Source: Mesostigma viride
Taxonomy: Eukaryota > Streptophyta > Mesostigmatophyceae > Mesostigmatales > Mesostigmataceae
DNA length: 64,000 nt
Direction of reading: 5' to 3'
Assembly: GCA_009746045.1 (NCBI GenBank)
Contig: RPFO01000402.1
Span: forward strand, 1 to 64,000
Part shown: positions 36,205-45,700 of the stretch, one piece after another
Position numbering within the stretch: the stretch's first letter is position 1
How the letters are laid out: the number at the start of each line of letters is the position of its first letter
Made by a program: the position numbers and the translations under genes
The notes under the pieces: generated by a model
Told to the model about the DNA's origin: nothing
Seen by the model: the letters and a program-made list of their open reading frames with translations, nothing else
Databases searched by the model: none

Positions 36205-36369
36205 GACCGGTCGCGATTCTATCGTATCCGGGGATATTTATTTACCTTTCGCGGCTTCTCGATCGTCCCGAATCGCGCACTTCACCTCCGGTGGTACCGC
36301 GCATCTCATTCGCGCGCGGGGTGCGTTCGAACGGGGTCCGAAAATAATCGCGGGGTACCTCAACCGACG

Positions 36370-37011
36370 ATGGCCGCGATCGCTCGATCAGTCCTCGCGC
36401 CTCCTTCCGCGCGGTATGGTCCTCGTCCTCGCCGATCCGTCGACGTCCGCGGCGGCGCGTTCGCGAAAACGTACTCGCGGGGCGAAAGCGGATCCTCCGA
36501 CGAACCCGAGGGTCGCACCGTGTACCTGATAGGCCGCAACGAGCCCTACCGTCGCTACTTCGGCGTCCACACGATCGAGTCCGATCGCAAGTCCGGCGCC
36601 GGCCCGAGGCCGTACACCCATCTCGTGGCGTTCGACGAATCGGCCGTCGCCGTGGACATGGCGTGCCACATGACGGAGGACGACCGGGTGGGGAAGTCCG
36701 CGGACTACGTCCTGGAACACCCGAACATCGACCTCCTGCTGCTGCTGAAGCTGTGCCGGCCCGTCGACCGGCTGGGGGAGGAGACGGCCGACGAAATGGA
36801 GTCCACGTTCCTGCACGCCGTCCCTTTCGCGGACGCCGAACGGATGTGCCGCGAGCGGGGCTTGGTGCTGACCGTGTTGGGGGCTACCTTGAACGAGGAC
36901 AACGCCGTCACGAAGACACACCTCGCAAAACACTACCCAAAAGCCGATTACGCGGTCTACGCGTCCGCCTTGGACGCGTCGTGGGACGACGTCGCGGATC
37001 GACTAGACTAG
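36370..37011 (+). CDS. hypothetical protein
   Basis: A 213-residue protein starting MAAIARSVLAPP at 36370. After a basic N-terminal segment comes an ordered alpha/beta-looking domain: GRTVYLIGRNEPYRRYFGV, PNIDLLLLLKLCRP, LVLTVLGATLNEDN. No diagnostic motif. It lies between two minus-strand genes. A long frame running upstream of 36370 is judged spurious because it overlaps the 35683 gene. Confidence 0.6.
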   Translation: MAAIARSVLAPPSARYGPRPRRSVDVRGGAFAKTYSRGESGSSDEPEGRTVYLIGRNEPYRRYFGVHTIESDRKSGAGPRPYTHLVAFDESAVAVDMACHMTEDDRVGKSADYVLEHPNIDLLLLLKLCRPVDRLGEETADEMESTFLHAVPFADAERMCRERGLVLTVLGATLNEDNAVTKTHLAKHYPKADYAVYASALDASWDDVADRLD

Positions 37012-37138
37012 CTACGGACTATGGTCTGTCTACATGAGTGCATGAGAAGCATGAGAAGACGCGCGGTTTATAGGAACGGATTTTTATTAGTTAGGCATTC
37101 ACACGTTCATTCGTCGCACGGGGCGAACGGATCGTCTT

Positions 37139-37654
37139 TCAGGCGTCCGTCTTGCCCGGCTCCTCTTCGGCATCGGCGAACTTCCCCGCCTTGCGGGTGG
37201 ACGAGTTCCCGAGCAAGTACTTGAGCGCGAAATCGCCCGCGGTCCACCCGTTTTGCAACAGGTGCTGGCTCTGGATGGCCTGCCCCTTGCGCCGGATCTG
37301 GTTCAAACACTTGCGCACGTCCCCGACCGTCAGCTCGGGGATCGACGAACTCATGACCTTGTTCTTTTTGGGCTCGGTCTCGACGCCGGAATCGCCGGTC
37401 TCTTCGCGCGCCGCTCGCCTCGCGGGCTTGGCGCGCGAGTCGGTTTCCATCTTCACCTCGGCGACCGCTGGGGCGGGGGCGGGATCCGCGGAGGCGGACT
37501 CGGGCTTGTCGTGCGATGGGGCGGGGGCGGGGGCGGGGGCGTCCTTGGTCTTCCTGGCCTTCTTGGCCTTTGGTGGCCCGTCCGCCGTCGACGACTCGAC
37601 CAGGATCTCGACGTCCTTGGACACGGAAGAGTGGGAGGCGTGAGAGGTCGTCAT
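37139..37654 (-). CDS. hypothetical protein with Ala/Pro linker and C-terminal domain
   Basis: A 171-residue protein. The N-terminal 90 residues are low complexity (Lys/Ala/Pro repeats such as DAPAPAPAPSHD). The last 70 form a compact helical domain (IPELTVGDVRKCLNQIRRKGQAIQSQHLL) that looks like a small DNA- or protein-binding unit. The family is unknown. It is divergent from the VLTF-3-like gene. Confidence 0.6.
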   Translation of the reverse strand: MTTSHASHSSVSKDVEILVESSTADGPPKAKKARKTKDAPAPAPAPSHDKPESASADPAPAPAVAEVKMETDSRAKPARRAAREETGDSGVETEPKKNKVMSSSIPELTVGDVRKCLNQIRRKGQAIQSQHLLQNGWTAGDFALKYLLGNSSTRKAGKFADAEEEPGKTDA

Positions 37655-37805
37655 CGTGGGGTCGGAGGAGATCTATGCTACATGCGCGGAAAAAAGATCC
37701 CGTCCGCTGAACGAACCTCCCCGCCGACGCGACCGACGGAGCATAAAAGGGAGCGACCCGCTCGACCTCGGTCGCGAACGGAGAATCTGCGCGTTGTTAT
37801 GATAA

Positions 37806-37822
37806 GGACGAGCAGGATGTCC
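37806..37822 (+). promoter_or_regulatory. 17-bp motif over the VLTF-3 start codon
   Basis: GGACGAG-CAGG-ATGTCC with an ATG at 37817, matching the geometry of the motifs at 3536, 7114 and 21788, though the left half is weaker. It favours 37817 over the in-frame ATG at 37799. Confidence 0.3.
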
Positions 37823-39054
37823 GCGCCGTCCGCGCCCTCGTCGGACGGGCGCGCCGTCCCGGCCGCGGCCAAAATATGTTCCTCTACTCCCGTGGTGACC
37901 GGACGCGTGAAGTCGGCGGGGATGTCCAAGACGCTGTCCACGGTGGAGTCCAAGATGCGGGAGTGCATGGAATTTTTCGAGAAGAGGAGGGGGGAAGTCG
38001 ACGCGATGAGGAAGGAGGTCCGGGACATGGAGGCGCGGCTCGAGGGGTCCTCGGACCCCGTCGAGGCGGCGGAGTTGAGGCGGAAGATCCGAAAGGCGGC
38101 GGACGCCGTACGGGTCATCGAGACGGGCGAGGACGAGATCGAGTTCCTGCTGGACGCCGCGCCCGTCTACCGAGACTACGTCGTGGCCGTATCGGATTCC
38201 AACCGGAAGCGCCAGAAGACGCAGGGAGGGGGGCCGAGACGGGAGGCGGGGCGAGCGGCGACTCGAAGCCGATCGACGTCAACCGTCGGTCCCTGTACCG
38301 CGATTTCATGAGGGCCATCGAACGGTACCACTACCTCCCGTTCGAAGACGAGCAGGGCCAGGTGGCCGTCGAGTGCCAGCGCGAGGACCAGATGGTCGTG
38401 TACGGTTTCTGCGCGGAGTGCGAGGTCAACATGGTGGAAGTCGTGGCGGACGGCGCGCTCGTCTGCTCGCGATGTGGGACGTGCGAGCCCGCGCACAACG
38501 ACGGCGTCGAGGCGTTCCCCTACGGCACCTCGATCAACAACGCGGACTACTGCTACAAGCGCATCAACCATTTCAACGAGACGCTGTCCCAATTCCACGC
38601 GCGCGAACGGTCCGTCATCCCCGACGAGGTCGTGGACGCCGTGCGCGCGGAGTTCAAGAAGGCGCGCATGACCGCCGCCTCGGACATCACCCCCGAGAAC
38701 GTGCGCAAGTTCCTGCGGAAGTTGAAGATGTCCAAGTTCTTCGAACACCGGTTCCAGATCACGCACATCCTCGCGGGCACGTCGCCGCCCACCATGACCA
38801 CGGAGCAGGAGGAGCGGTTGCGGAACATGTTCCGCATGATGCAGGCCCCCTTCGAGGAGGTCTGTCCCAAGGACCGCAAGAATTTTTTGAACTACTCCTA
38901 CTGCCTGCACAAACTGTGCGAGCTCATGAGCTACGACCAGTTCATCCCGTACTTCCCCCTGCTGAAGAGCCGGGAGAAGCTGTGGGGACAGGATGTCATT
39001 TGGAAGGGGATTTGCAAAAAGTTGGGGTGGCAGTACATTCCTAGCACTTCGTGA
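37817..39054 (+). CDS. VLTF-3-like late transcription factor, frameshifted
   Basis: VLTF-3 (poxvirus A2L type) is one of the conserved Nucleocytoviricota late-gene transcription factors. The C-terminal 250 residues are typical: SLYRDFMRAIERYHYLP, a zinc ribbon (CAECEVNMVEV ... LVCSRCG), YCYKRINHFNETLSQF, then VRKFLRKLKMSKFFEHR and LNYSYCLHKLCELM. The N-terminal about 137 residues, with a coiled coil (KMRECMEFFEKRRGEVDAMRKEV), lie in another frame. The shift occurs at G6 38228-38233, where one extra G joins them. It converges on PCNA, with AT-rich signals between. Confidence 0.85.
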
Positions 39055-39172
39055 GACGCGGATCGCGATACCGAGGGATGATGAATGTTATTTTATTATG
39101 ATTATGAATACGAATTGTCTTGCATGCGCATACGATCGAGCTCACACGCCCAACTACGTTTCTACGACGCGG

Positions 39173-39952
39173 TCACTCCGCGTCCATCTGGTCGCCCGAA
39201 ATCTTCGGGGCCAGCGCGTACAGCAGCGTCCCCAGGTCTCCCACGCGGTACTTGACGATGATGGGGTACTCGGGACTCAGGAACAGGTTCACACTGTTGC
39301 ACAGTCCGCCCGCCTTCGCGAACGTGCACAGGTATCGCAGCGAGAACTCCTCGTCGATCGCGTCGTCCTCCCCCGTCTCCACCTTCATGTTGGGGAACGT
39401 CTTCCCGATTTCGAGCACGCACGACCCGATGTCGCCCTCGCACGCGAACACGATGTCCTCGCCCGTGCACTTGATCCTCACGTTGTCGGACACGATCGAC
39501 AGGTCGCGGCAGATCTTTTGGAATTCCGAGCTCGCCATCGTCACGAGCGTCATGTACTGCTTTTCGGGGATGCTGAGGGACTGCTCGTCGATGTCCAGCA
39601 GCTTCATCTTATACGACCACCTCGCGCTCTTGTCCGCGTTCGAGATGTGGATCTCCATCACGTCCATGGACGCCGCGTCCAACTTCATCTCCAGTTCGTC
39701 TGACACCCCGACGTTCTTGATCAGTTTGAACATGTTCACCAGGCTGATGCCCACCGTGCACGGTTTCGTGCAGACGTACTCCTCGATCTTATCGGCCTCC
39801 AACAGCACGTGGAATAGAGCGCAGTGCGCGTTGTCGAAGGCCGTGATGCGGACGCCGTCCGATCCGAAGTAGAAGTTCACGTCGTTGGTCAGCTCTTTCA
39901 ACGCCTCCACCAGCAGCTTGATAGAGGACCCTTGGACTGTCCGGAACTCCAT
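39173..39952 (-). CDS. PCNA: PCNA, DNA polymerase sliding clamp
   Basis: A 259-residue protein of standard PCNA length, with its typical signatures: MEFRTVQGSSIKLLVEALKEL at the start, an N-terminal domain with FYFGSDGVRITAFDNAHCALFHVLL, the interdomain region, and the C-terminal YLCTFAKAGGL, EYPIIVKYRVGDLGTLLYALAPKI. It forms the ring that tethers viral polymerase and repair factors to DNA. It is intact. The retrotransposon copy 2 starts at 39987, only 34 bp upstream of the ATG, so the original promoter has been displaced or cut and LTR sequences may now influence expression. Confidence 0.95.
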   Translation of the reverse strand: MEFRTVQGSSIKLLVEALKELTNDVNFYFGSDGVRITAFDNAHCALFHVLLEADKIEEYVCTKPCTVGISLVNMFKLIKNVGVSDELEMKLDAASMDVMEIHISNADKSARWSYKMKLLDIDEQSLSIPEKQYMTLVTMASSEFQKICRDLSIVSDNVRIKCTGEDIVFACEGDIGSCVLEIGKTFPNMKVETGEDDAIDEEFSLRYLCTFAKAGGLCNSVNLFLSPEYPIIVKYRVGDLGTLLYALAPKISGDQMDAE

Positions 39953-39981
39953 GGCGAAATGGACAGCGCAGACGTCCGACG

Positions 39982-39986
39982 GGAGT
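39982..39986. repeat. target-site duplication of copy 2 (left)
   Basis: GGAGT directly before the LTR; an identical GGAGT follows the right LTR at 47817-47821. Confidence 0.95.
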
Positions 39987-40603
39987 AGTTAACGTAAAGG
40001 ATTTACGTTAGATGGATAGAGATTGTTACGCTCTTTCCAACGGCACCTTGAACGCCTCATTTGGTTAAGGAACGTAAAAGTTATGACGTTTCCTAGGCTG
40101 TGCCGACAGTACCCGGCGCGCCACTGTGGGCGCGTACGGACACAGGATGTACAAGTGTCACTTTGATAGTCCGCAGGACGTTGACAGGACTTGTACAGGA
40201 CTTGATGGTCAATTGATAGGTAGGCGCACTGTAGCGCGCCAGGACCTATGAGACAATTGATGCTGACTAGTGTACGGATAGGTCCACAGGACTAGCCGTA
40301 TGGACAATTGATAGATCTGCGCGCCAAAGGCGTGCCAGAGTCTGTGTAATCAATTGATTGACAGTTCAGCTGTGACAGTGCAGCTGAATACTTGGACGCG
40401 TCCCTAGTAAGCTATATGAGTGACTTGGTCACACCGGGACGCTAGTTCTTGCGTGCACGTTCTCTTGGCACTGCGACCCTGTCGTCTGTGCTGCGTGCAG
40501 TCTTGGAAGTGACGTGACTTACGTCTGTGTTTCCTGATTGTTAATAAAGGCAACTTCCTGCAAGAACCATGGCGGAATTCGTGGCATTCTTACCCTCACA
40601 ACT
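39987..40603 (+). repeat. 5' LTR of copy 2
   Basis: 617 bp with imperfect ends AGTT...AACT rather than the usual TG...CA. It contains four CAATTG sites with GC-rich short dyads between (about 40208-40360), AATAAA at 40543-40548, and an ATG in ACCATGG at 40569 that opens a 34-codon upstream frame overlapping ORF0. Confidence 0.95.
39990..40010. repeat. perfect 21-bp palindrome at the LTR edge
   Basis: TAACGTAAA-GGA-TTTACGTTA: 9-bp arms and a 3-nt loop, starting three bases inside the LTR. Present in all four LTRs. It is a candidate integrase- or factor-binding site. Confidence 0.9.
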
Positions 40604-40627
40604 CGTATTACACGCTCTGTCAAAAAG

Positions 40628-41338
40628 ATGCCAAATTCGGAAGAATTTCGGATTCCGGACGATGAGGAAATAGCCGCTCCGCCGGCTGGTTCTTCGTCAA
40701 GACCAACTGTGCCGTCGTGGCAACAATTGCTCGACGAAGTTACAGTTTCGCTCGACGAGCTTCATCGTCAGCAGCGTGCAGCTCACGCATTGCTCGGGGA
40801 TAACCCCGAGGACCCCGATTTGCCAGCACTGGTGCCGGCAATCCGCAACCTGTTGGACCAGATTCGAAACATTTTATCGACATTTACGGTCCAGGTGCGG
40901 GGAGGTTTGCGGTCGGTGACCGAAGTCACGACTGCCATTGAGGAGTTGGACAACGTCCTCTCTTCACTCACCGGTTACCAGAGAAACCTGCAAAACTGGG
41001 CATCGCTTCGCACGGGGGGCGCGCCGGCGGTGTCAACAAATTTGTTTCAGGATCTCGCGCTGTTATCGCTGCTCACTCGCGGCGTACGCAGTCGCGAGCG
41101 CCAGGTTTTAATTAACCTGGTGGCATTTCTCGCCTCTGTGCGAGAGTGGATTCCCGCGGGGTGGGAATTATTGACGATCTTTACACATCCTCTGCGCCTC
41201 GTCGCGCGTCGGCGCGTCGCAACTTACGCGGCGGGGAGCACGCCGGTTTTAATTCATACCGGTGCAGGTCCGGAGCTGGATATGGAGGATCGTGAGTTCG
41301 TATACACGTACTGCGACTTCAGGGGCCTTGACTACTAG
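40628..41338 (+). CDS. leader ORF of the retrotransposon (ORF0), copy 2
   Basis: A 236-residue protein from ATG 40628, just inside the LTR and ahead of gag. It has an acidic start (MPNSEEFRIPDDEEIAAPP). A long helical, coiled-coil-like centre follows (LLDEVTVSLDELHRQQ, IRNLLDQIRNIL, VTTAIEELDNVLSSL). Then comes a hydrophobic stretch (QVLINLVAFLASVREWIPAGWELLTIF) and a Tyr/Asp-rich end. It is not similar to gag, protease or envelope motifs I know. The DNA is CpG-rich while gag-pol is CpG-poor, so it may have a separate origin, or it may lie in a CpG-island-like 5' region. It is conserved and intact in both copies. Confidence 0.72.
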   Translation: MPNSEEFRIPDDEEIAAPPAGSSSRPTVPSWQQLLDEVTVSLDELHRQQRAAHALLGDNPEDPDLPALVPAIRNLLDQIRNILSTFTVQVRGGLRSVTEVTTAIEELDNVLSSLTGYQRNLQNWASLRTGGAPAVSTNLFQDLALLSLLTRGVRSRERQVLINLVAFLASVREWIPAGWELLTIFTHPLRLVARRRVATYAAGSTPVLIHTGAGPELDMEDREFVYTYCDFRGLDY

Positions 41339-41507
41339 TCGGCCTAATTTTCTTCTGCAGTACTTGTCGACATTTTTTTTGTCGAATTTCGGCGGCAATT
41401 CGCGGGGCGGCAGCGACACCGGCGCAGGCGGCAGAGGCGACACAAAAATTTTGTACATATTTTCTGCTGCTTCGTTAAGGTGTTCTTTGAATAGCTGGTA
41501 GTGCAGG

Positions 41508-42623
41508 ATGGCTGAGGGACGCCGTAGCAAGGGTCCAGCCAGTGGGAATAATAATGGGGGTGCTGGTAGTGGAACCGCTCACGTAGATGACGTGGGGCTT
41601 ACCGGAGAGATTACCAACCTTCCTCACAATAATAATAATGCACAAGCTATTCATGGCTTTGATCTTACCACACAGGGTCTTTTAATTGTCAATCAGTTGC
41701 AGCCTGTAACCTCAGACTCCAAGCCTAAGCAGGCTGAAGAGTTTGTGGAGGGATTGGAAGGGTTCCCTAGCTTGTACGGTGGTACAAATTACTATCAAAT
41801 CTGGATAGGCAGTAGCACTTTTGGCAAGTGTACTGACCAGATTAAGGACCTAACCAGGGAGTGCAAAAAGGCCAATAAGGCCTGGGCACTGTACGTGGCT
41901 GAGCTGAAGGAGCTGCTGGAGGATCAGAGGAAGAAAGTGGGGATCCATTGGCAGGACAAGTACCAAGGGTGGGAGGTCAAGGGGGACCTGATCCAGAACT
42001 TTCTCAACTATTGTAAGATGGTTGAGGAGGGCAGGGCTCACGGCTTTAATGTCGCTGATAACATAGCCCTAACCAACTGGCTCAAGGTTTCTGGGCTGGA
42101 TAAGGCGACACGTGGCTCCTTAAAAGTCATGTGTGCCCCACACTCTACCCTGAAGGCCTACAAGGTCATAATCAAACAAGCACTCGAGGCAGAGGAGCTG
42201 TTTGAGGGTGGAGTGCCAGCAGTGAAGGCTACCCAGGCAGGCGGGCGTACCCAGGGTGGCTCCAAGACGTCTGAGGCTGACCGAAGCCAAGGAGGGCGTA
42301 GGGGCAACCATCACAAGCGCAAGGGAGATCATTCACCTGATTCTGACAGGAGGTCACACTCCAAGTCGGTGTTCAGGCGGGTGGGTGGTCAGCCCAAGCA
42401 GGGCAACGCGTCTGACAATGGGGGCAGTGGCCAGGGCAAGTCCAAGATACAATGCTACCTGTGCAAGGGGTGGGGGCACATCAAGAAGGAGTGTCCCAGC
42501 TTCAAGAAGTCCCAGGGCCAGGGCAGCAACAAGAATAACAACAACAACAAGAAGAACAACAACAAGTCCCAGGCAGGCCAGCCTTCAAAGGGCAGTCAGC
42601 AAGAAGACAACAAGGAGCAGTGA
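41508..42623 (+). CDS. gag: retrotransposon gag, copy 2
   Basis: 371 residues; forms the virus-like particle and binds element RNA. The N-terminus is Gly/Asn-rich. A helical capsid-like domain spans about 70-235 (FPSLYGGTNYYQIWIGS, AWALYVAELKELLEDQ). A basic linker precedes the CCHC knuckle CYLCKGWGHIKKEC at 316-329 and an Asn/Lys-rich tail. It ends CAG TGA CTG at 42621-42623; the next 47 codons up to the first pol Met contain no stop in the same frame. This strongly suggests gag-pol production by UGA readthrough instead of frameshifting. Confidence 0.93.
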   Translation: MAEGRRSKGPASGNNNGGAGSGTAHVDDVGLTGEITNLPHNNNNAQAIHGFDLTTQGLLIVNQLQPVTSDSKPKQAEEFVEGLEGFPSLYGGTNYYQIWIGSSTFGKCTDQIKDLTRECKKANKAWALYVAELKELLEDQRKKVGIHWQDKYQGWEVKGDLIQNFLNYCKMVEEGRAHGFNVADNIALTNWLKVSGLDKATRGSLKVMCAPHSTLKAYKVIIKQALEAEELFEGGVPAVKATQAGGRTQGGSKTSEADRSQGGRRGNHHKRKGDHSPDSDRRSHSKSVFRRVGGQPKQGNASDNGGSGQGKSKIQCYLCKGWGHIKKECPSFKKSQGQGSNKNNNNNKKNNNKSQAGQPSKGSQQEDNKEQ

Positions 42624-42626
42624 CTG
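42621..42626 (+). promoter_or_regulatory. putative readthrough stop codon UGA-CUG between gag and pol
   Basis: The single in-frame stop separating gag and pol has C as the following base (CAG UGA CUG), close to the leaky UGA-CUA context. It is identical in both copies (30527-30529 region in copy 1). Confidence 0.6.
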
Positions 42627-42764
42627 TCTGAGGCAACCCCTACACACCTTAATTCACCCAAGGGGGAGGCCAGGTGCTCCAATGCAGATTTTATATCTGG
42701 GCAACAAGAGGGTGATCTCCAGGTTCAGTGTGGCCCCAGGTCACCTGGAGAGGTACAGGTTCCT

Positions 42765-45700
42765 ATGAAGACGTCCTTGACAGCTGATGCAGCTGTAAGT
42801 ATGTCTGACCCTATGCATCCTCGTGCTGGGCACGAGGGTGGACCTCTCATTTTGAGAGAAACCAATGTACAACCACAGAGGGGTGTGAAGGCCTCTGGTG
42901 GTATGCATGTGGTCCCTGCTGGCGGTCCAGGTGTTGGGCATGAGCAGGGTGACTCAGGCTCTGAGTCAGAACAGGATGGAAGTCAGCATGGTGATGCTGG
43001 ACAACCTGACAGCACAGTCCTGACTGTGCCAGGGACTGCTTCCTCTGTGTACCAGGAGTTGGGTGCCCGAATCCACAACATGTTTGGGCATGCCACTTCT
43101 CTGTCAAACAACTTTGCCTTCCGTATGGGCAGGGCACCCCTTCTTAAGGCGTGTCAGCAAGCTGCCTCACGGTGTAAGTGCCAGTTGTCCTCCAACAAGC
43201 CCAGGAAATCACATGCCAAAGCTCTACCTCAGAGCATTGGTGATCTGCAGTGTGATATCCAACACATCAGGGGCATGCAACTGTTGGTGTGCGTGGACAG
43301 GTACACGAAATACAAGGTGCTAGAGCATTTACCTTCTATGAAGAACAGGTACTTGCTGGCTGCCCTGCAGAATGTAAGAGCCAAGTTTCCTACCACAAGG
43401 ATCCAGGTGGACATGCAGTTTCAGCATCTCAAGGGTGATCCTACCCTTCCTGAGTTGCTGGTTACACCTAGGGAGGCTCATGGGCAGCAGGGTGCTATCG
43501 AGAGGGCAATCCAGGAGGTCAAGAAATTGATCATCTCTGAAGACTGGGTACCCTTGTCTGCACCTGCACTTGTCAGGAGTGCATGGCTGAGGAACGTGGA
43601 GCAGCAGCTGAACAGCAGGGTTAACTTCTACTATGATGGAGTTGCTGTCAGCCCAATGGGTCTATATCATGGCCTGTGCCCACCACATGTGCTGGAGGGC
43701 TGGAAACATGCTGCACATGTCACCTTTGCCAAGCTGAGGGAGAAGGACCGGGGTTGGAAGATGCTGGAGCCACAAGTGGGTCAGAAGGTCCTAGCTTGGA
43801 AGGAACCTAGCCTTTATGGCAAACGTGGTAGCTGGAGTCCTGGGGTGGTTACCCAGGTTGATGAAGCTAGCCACGCATGCTTGGTCAGCATGGAGGACGA
43901 ACCAAAGCATGTACACCGGCTGAGTTGGTCATATGTCAAGCCTAACCTGATGAATGAGGGCAGTCAGGCACAAGGCTCACAGGATCTGCAGGATTTTCAG
44001 GTCCCAGGTGACATCACTGACGCAACGACCACATCTGTTGCAGGGGAATCTGTCAGCCCTGGCCAGGTTGCAGAGGTACTTGTTGAACAGGCTGCAAGGT
44101 CAACAGCTGGGGAGTCAACTGTCAAGCCCAAGGCACTAACCAAGCCCAGGGGGACAAGTTTGGCTGGATTGATTGGGGCTCTACAAAGGGCCAAGAAGCA
44201 GCCCAAGGTAGCCAAGCTCAGGTGGCATGGCAATCTGGGGCTGGACACTGCCTTAGAGGTAGACACTAATTCTCAGGTCTCCATTATTGGGACCAGGGCT
44301 GCAGCAGGGTACAGCATGTCTGAACCCAGCTATCAGTTTGTGTCTGACTTCAGTGGCGGGGTACACGTGAAGGTACTGGGTGAGGTATTCATTCCTATCC
44401 TTGGACAGGACACTGCTTTTTGTGTCTTGGAGGGCTATCAAGGACCTGCTCTTCTGGGGCAGAATTTCCTATGCCAGGATGGGGTAGTGATCACGTCCTC
44501 TCTCCTGACTAAGGAAGGGGCTGGTCAGGTCCCACTGATTAATTTCAGGACCACTCACCTATCACGTGCAGTAACCAGGACGGTTAAGCGTGTGCAAGTG
44601 TGCCAGGGGCAGGAGCCCTTGGTTGATGACCTCATACTGCCAGCTGCTAGTCATCCAAGCAGTTTGGGCATTGGTCCTCACTCACTTGCTGGACACAGCC
44701 CTATCAACTACCAAGGCCTGGTGAAGCTCATGTCCTCTCCCATTATGTGTCCCCAGGTCACACTGGGTCTGATTAAATCTGGGGAGGACTGGATCTCCAA
44801 GAAATGCGTGGAACCTGTCAATGACCTGCCTCCTGCACGACGTCTACTCAAGCTCAAGTTTGTCATCAAGATGAAGGAGGTGGACGGGGTCAAGGTACCA
44901 CATGTCAGGCCAGTGCTGAATGAGTTCAAGGGTACTGGTGAGTGCACTGCTGAGGAGTTGTATACCCCTGGCATGCTGCATGATACTTGGAGGCTGCTGC
45001 TGTGTGTCTTTCTAGGCCTTCTCAACAAGGGCTTGGACTATGGCTCAGTGGTGATAGACTTCAAGAGGGCATTTCTGGAGGGTGATGCAGATGTGGCACA
45101 GGAAAAGTGGGAGGGCAAGACGCCTTTCTATGTTAGGGTGCCTGCTGTATGGAAAAGGGACATCCACACGGAGTTCCTTAAAATCCTCAAGGGCCTGGAG
45201 GGCCTGAGGTCAAGTCCAATAATCTGGAGGGAGACTCTCAACCGTTTCCTGAAGGAGCATTGCAACTTGAAGGTCTCTCCTGTAGACCCCTGTCTGTTTC
45301 TGGGGCAATGGGAAGGCCTGCCAGTGTATGCTTCGCTGCACGGGGATGACCTACATCTGATAGCTCCCACGTCGTGGCTTAAGGAGCTGATCACCATCAT
45401 TAAGTCCAAGTTTCCTCTGGGTAGGGAGCAATGGCAGGTGGAGAATGAGCCTCTGCTGTTTGTGGGCATGGAGGCCACACTGGTGAAGAAGGGAGGGGAG
45501 TGGCGTATGCTGCTGGTGGGGGGCAATGACTATCAAGAGACCCTCATTAGCAAGCTTCCTCCAACCATCACACAGGCACTGTGTCCCATGGTGAGGGGCA
45601 TGGTTGCTTGGGTGGCAGGCATTTCCAGGCCAGACCTTATGGTCATAGCCAGGTTGCCTGATGACATGCTGGTGGAGCTAGGGTCTGCCAAGGTGGCTGA

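Noticed and set aside
36205-36369. Upstream extension of the 36370 gene as a 415-codon protein
   Set aside because: The extension would overlap the minus-strand gene at 35683-36204, and its composition is shadow-like; the ATG at 36370 gives a normal protein.
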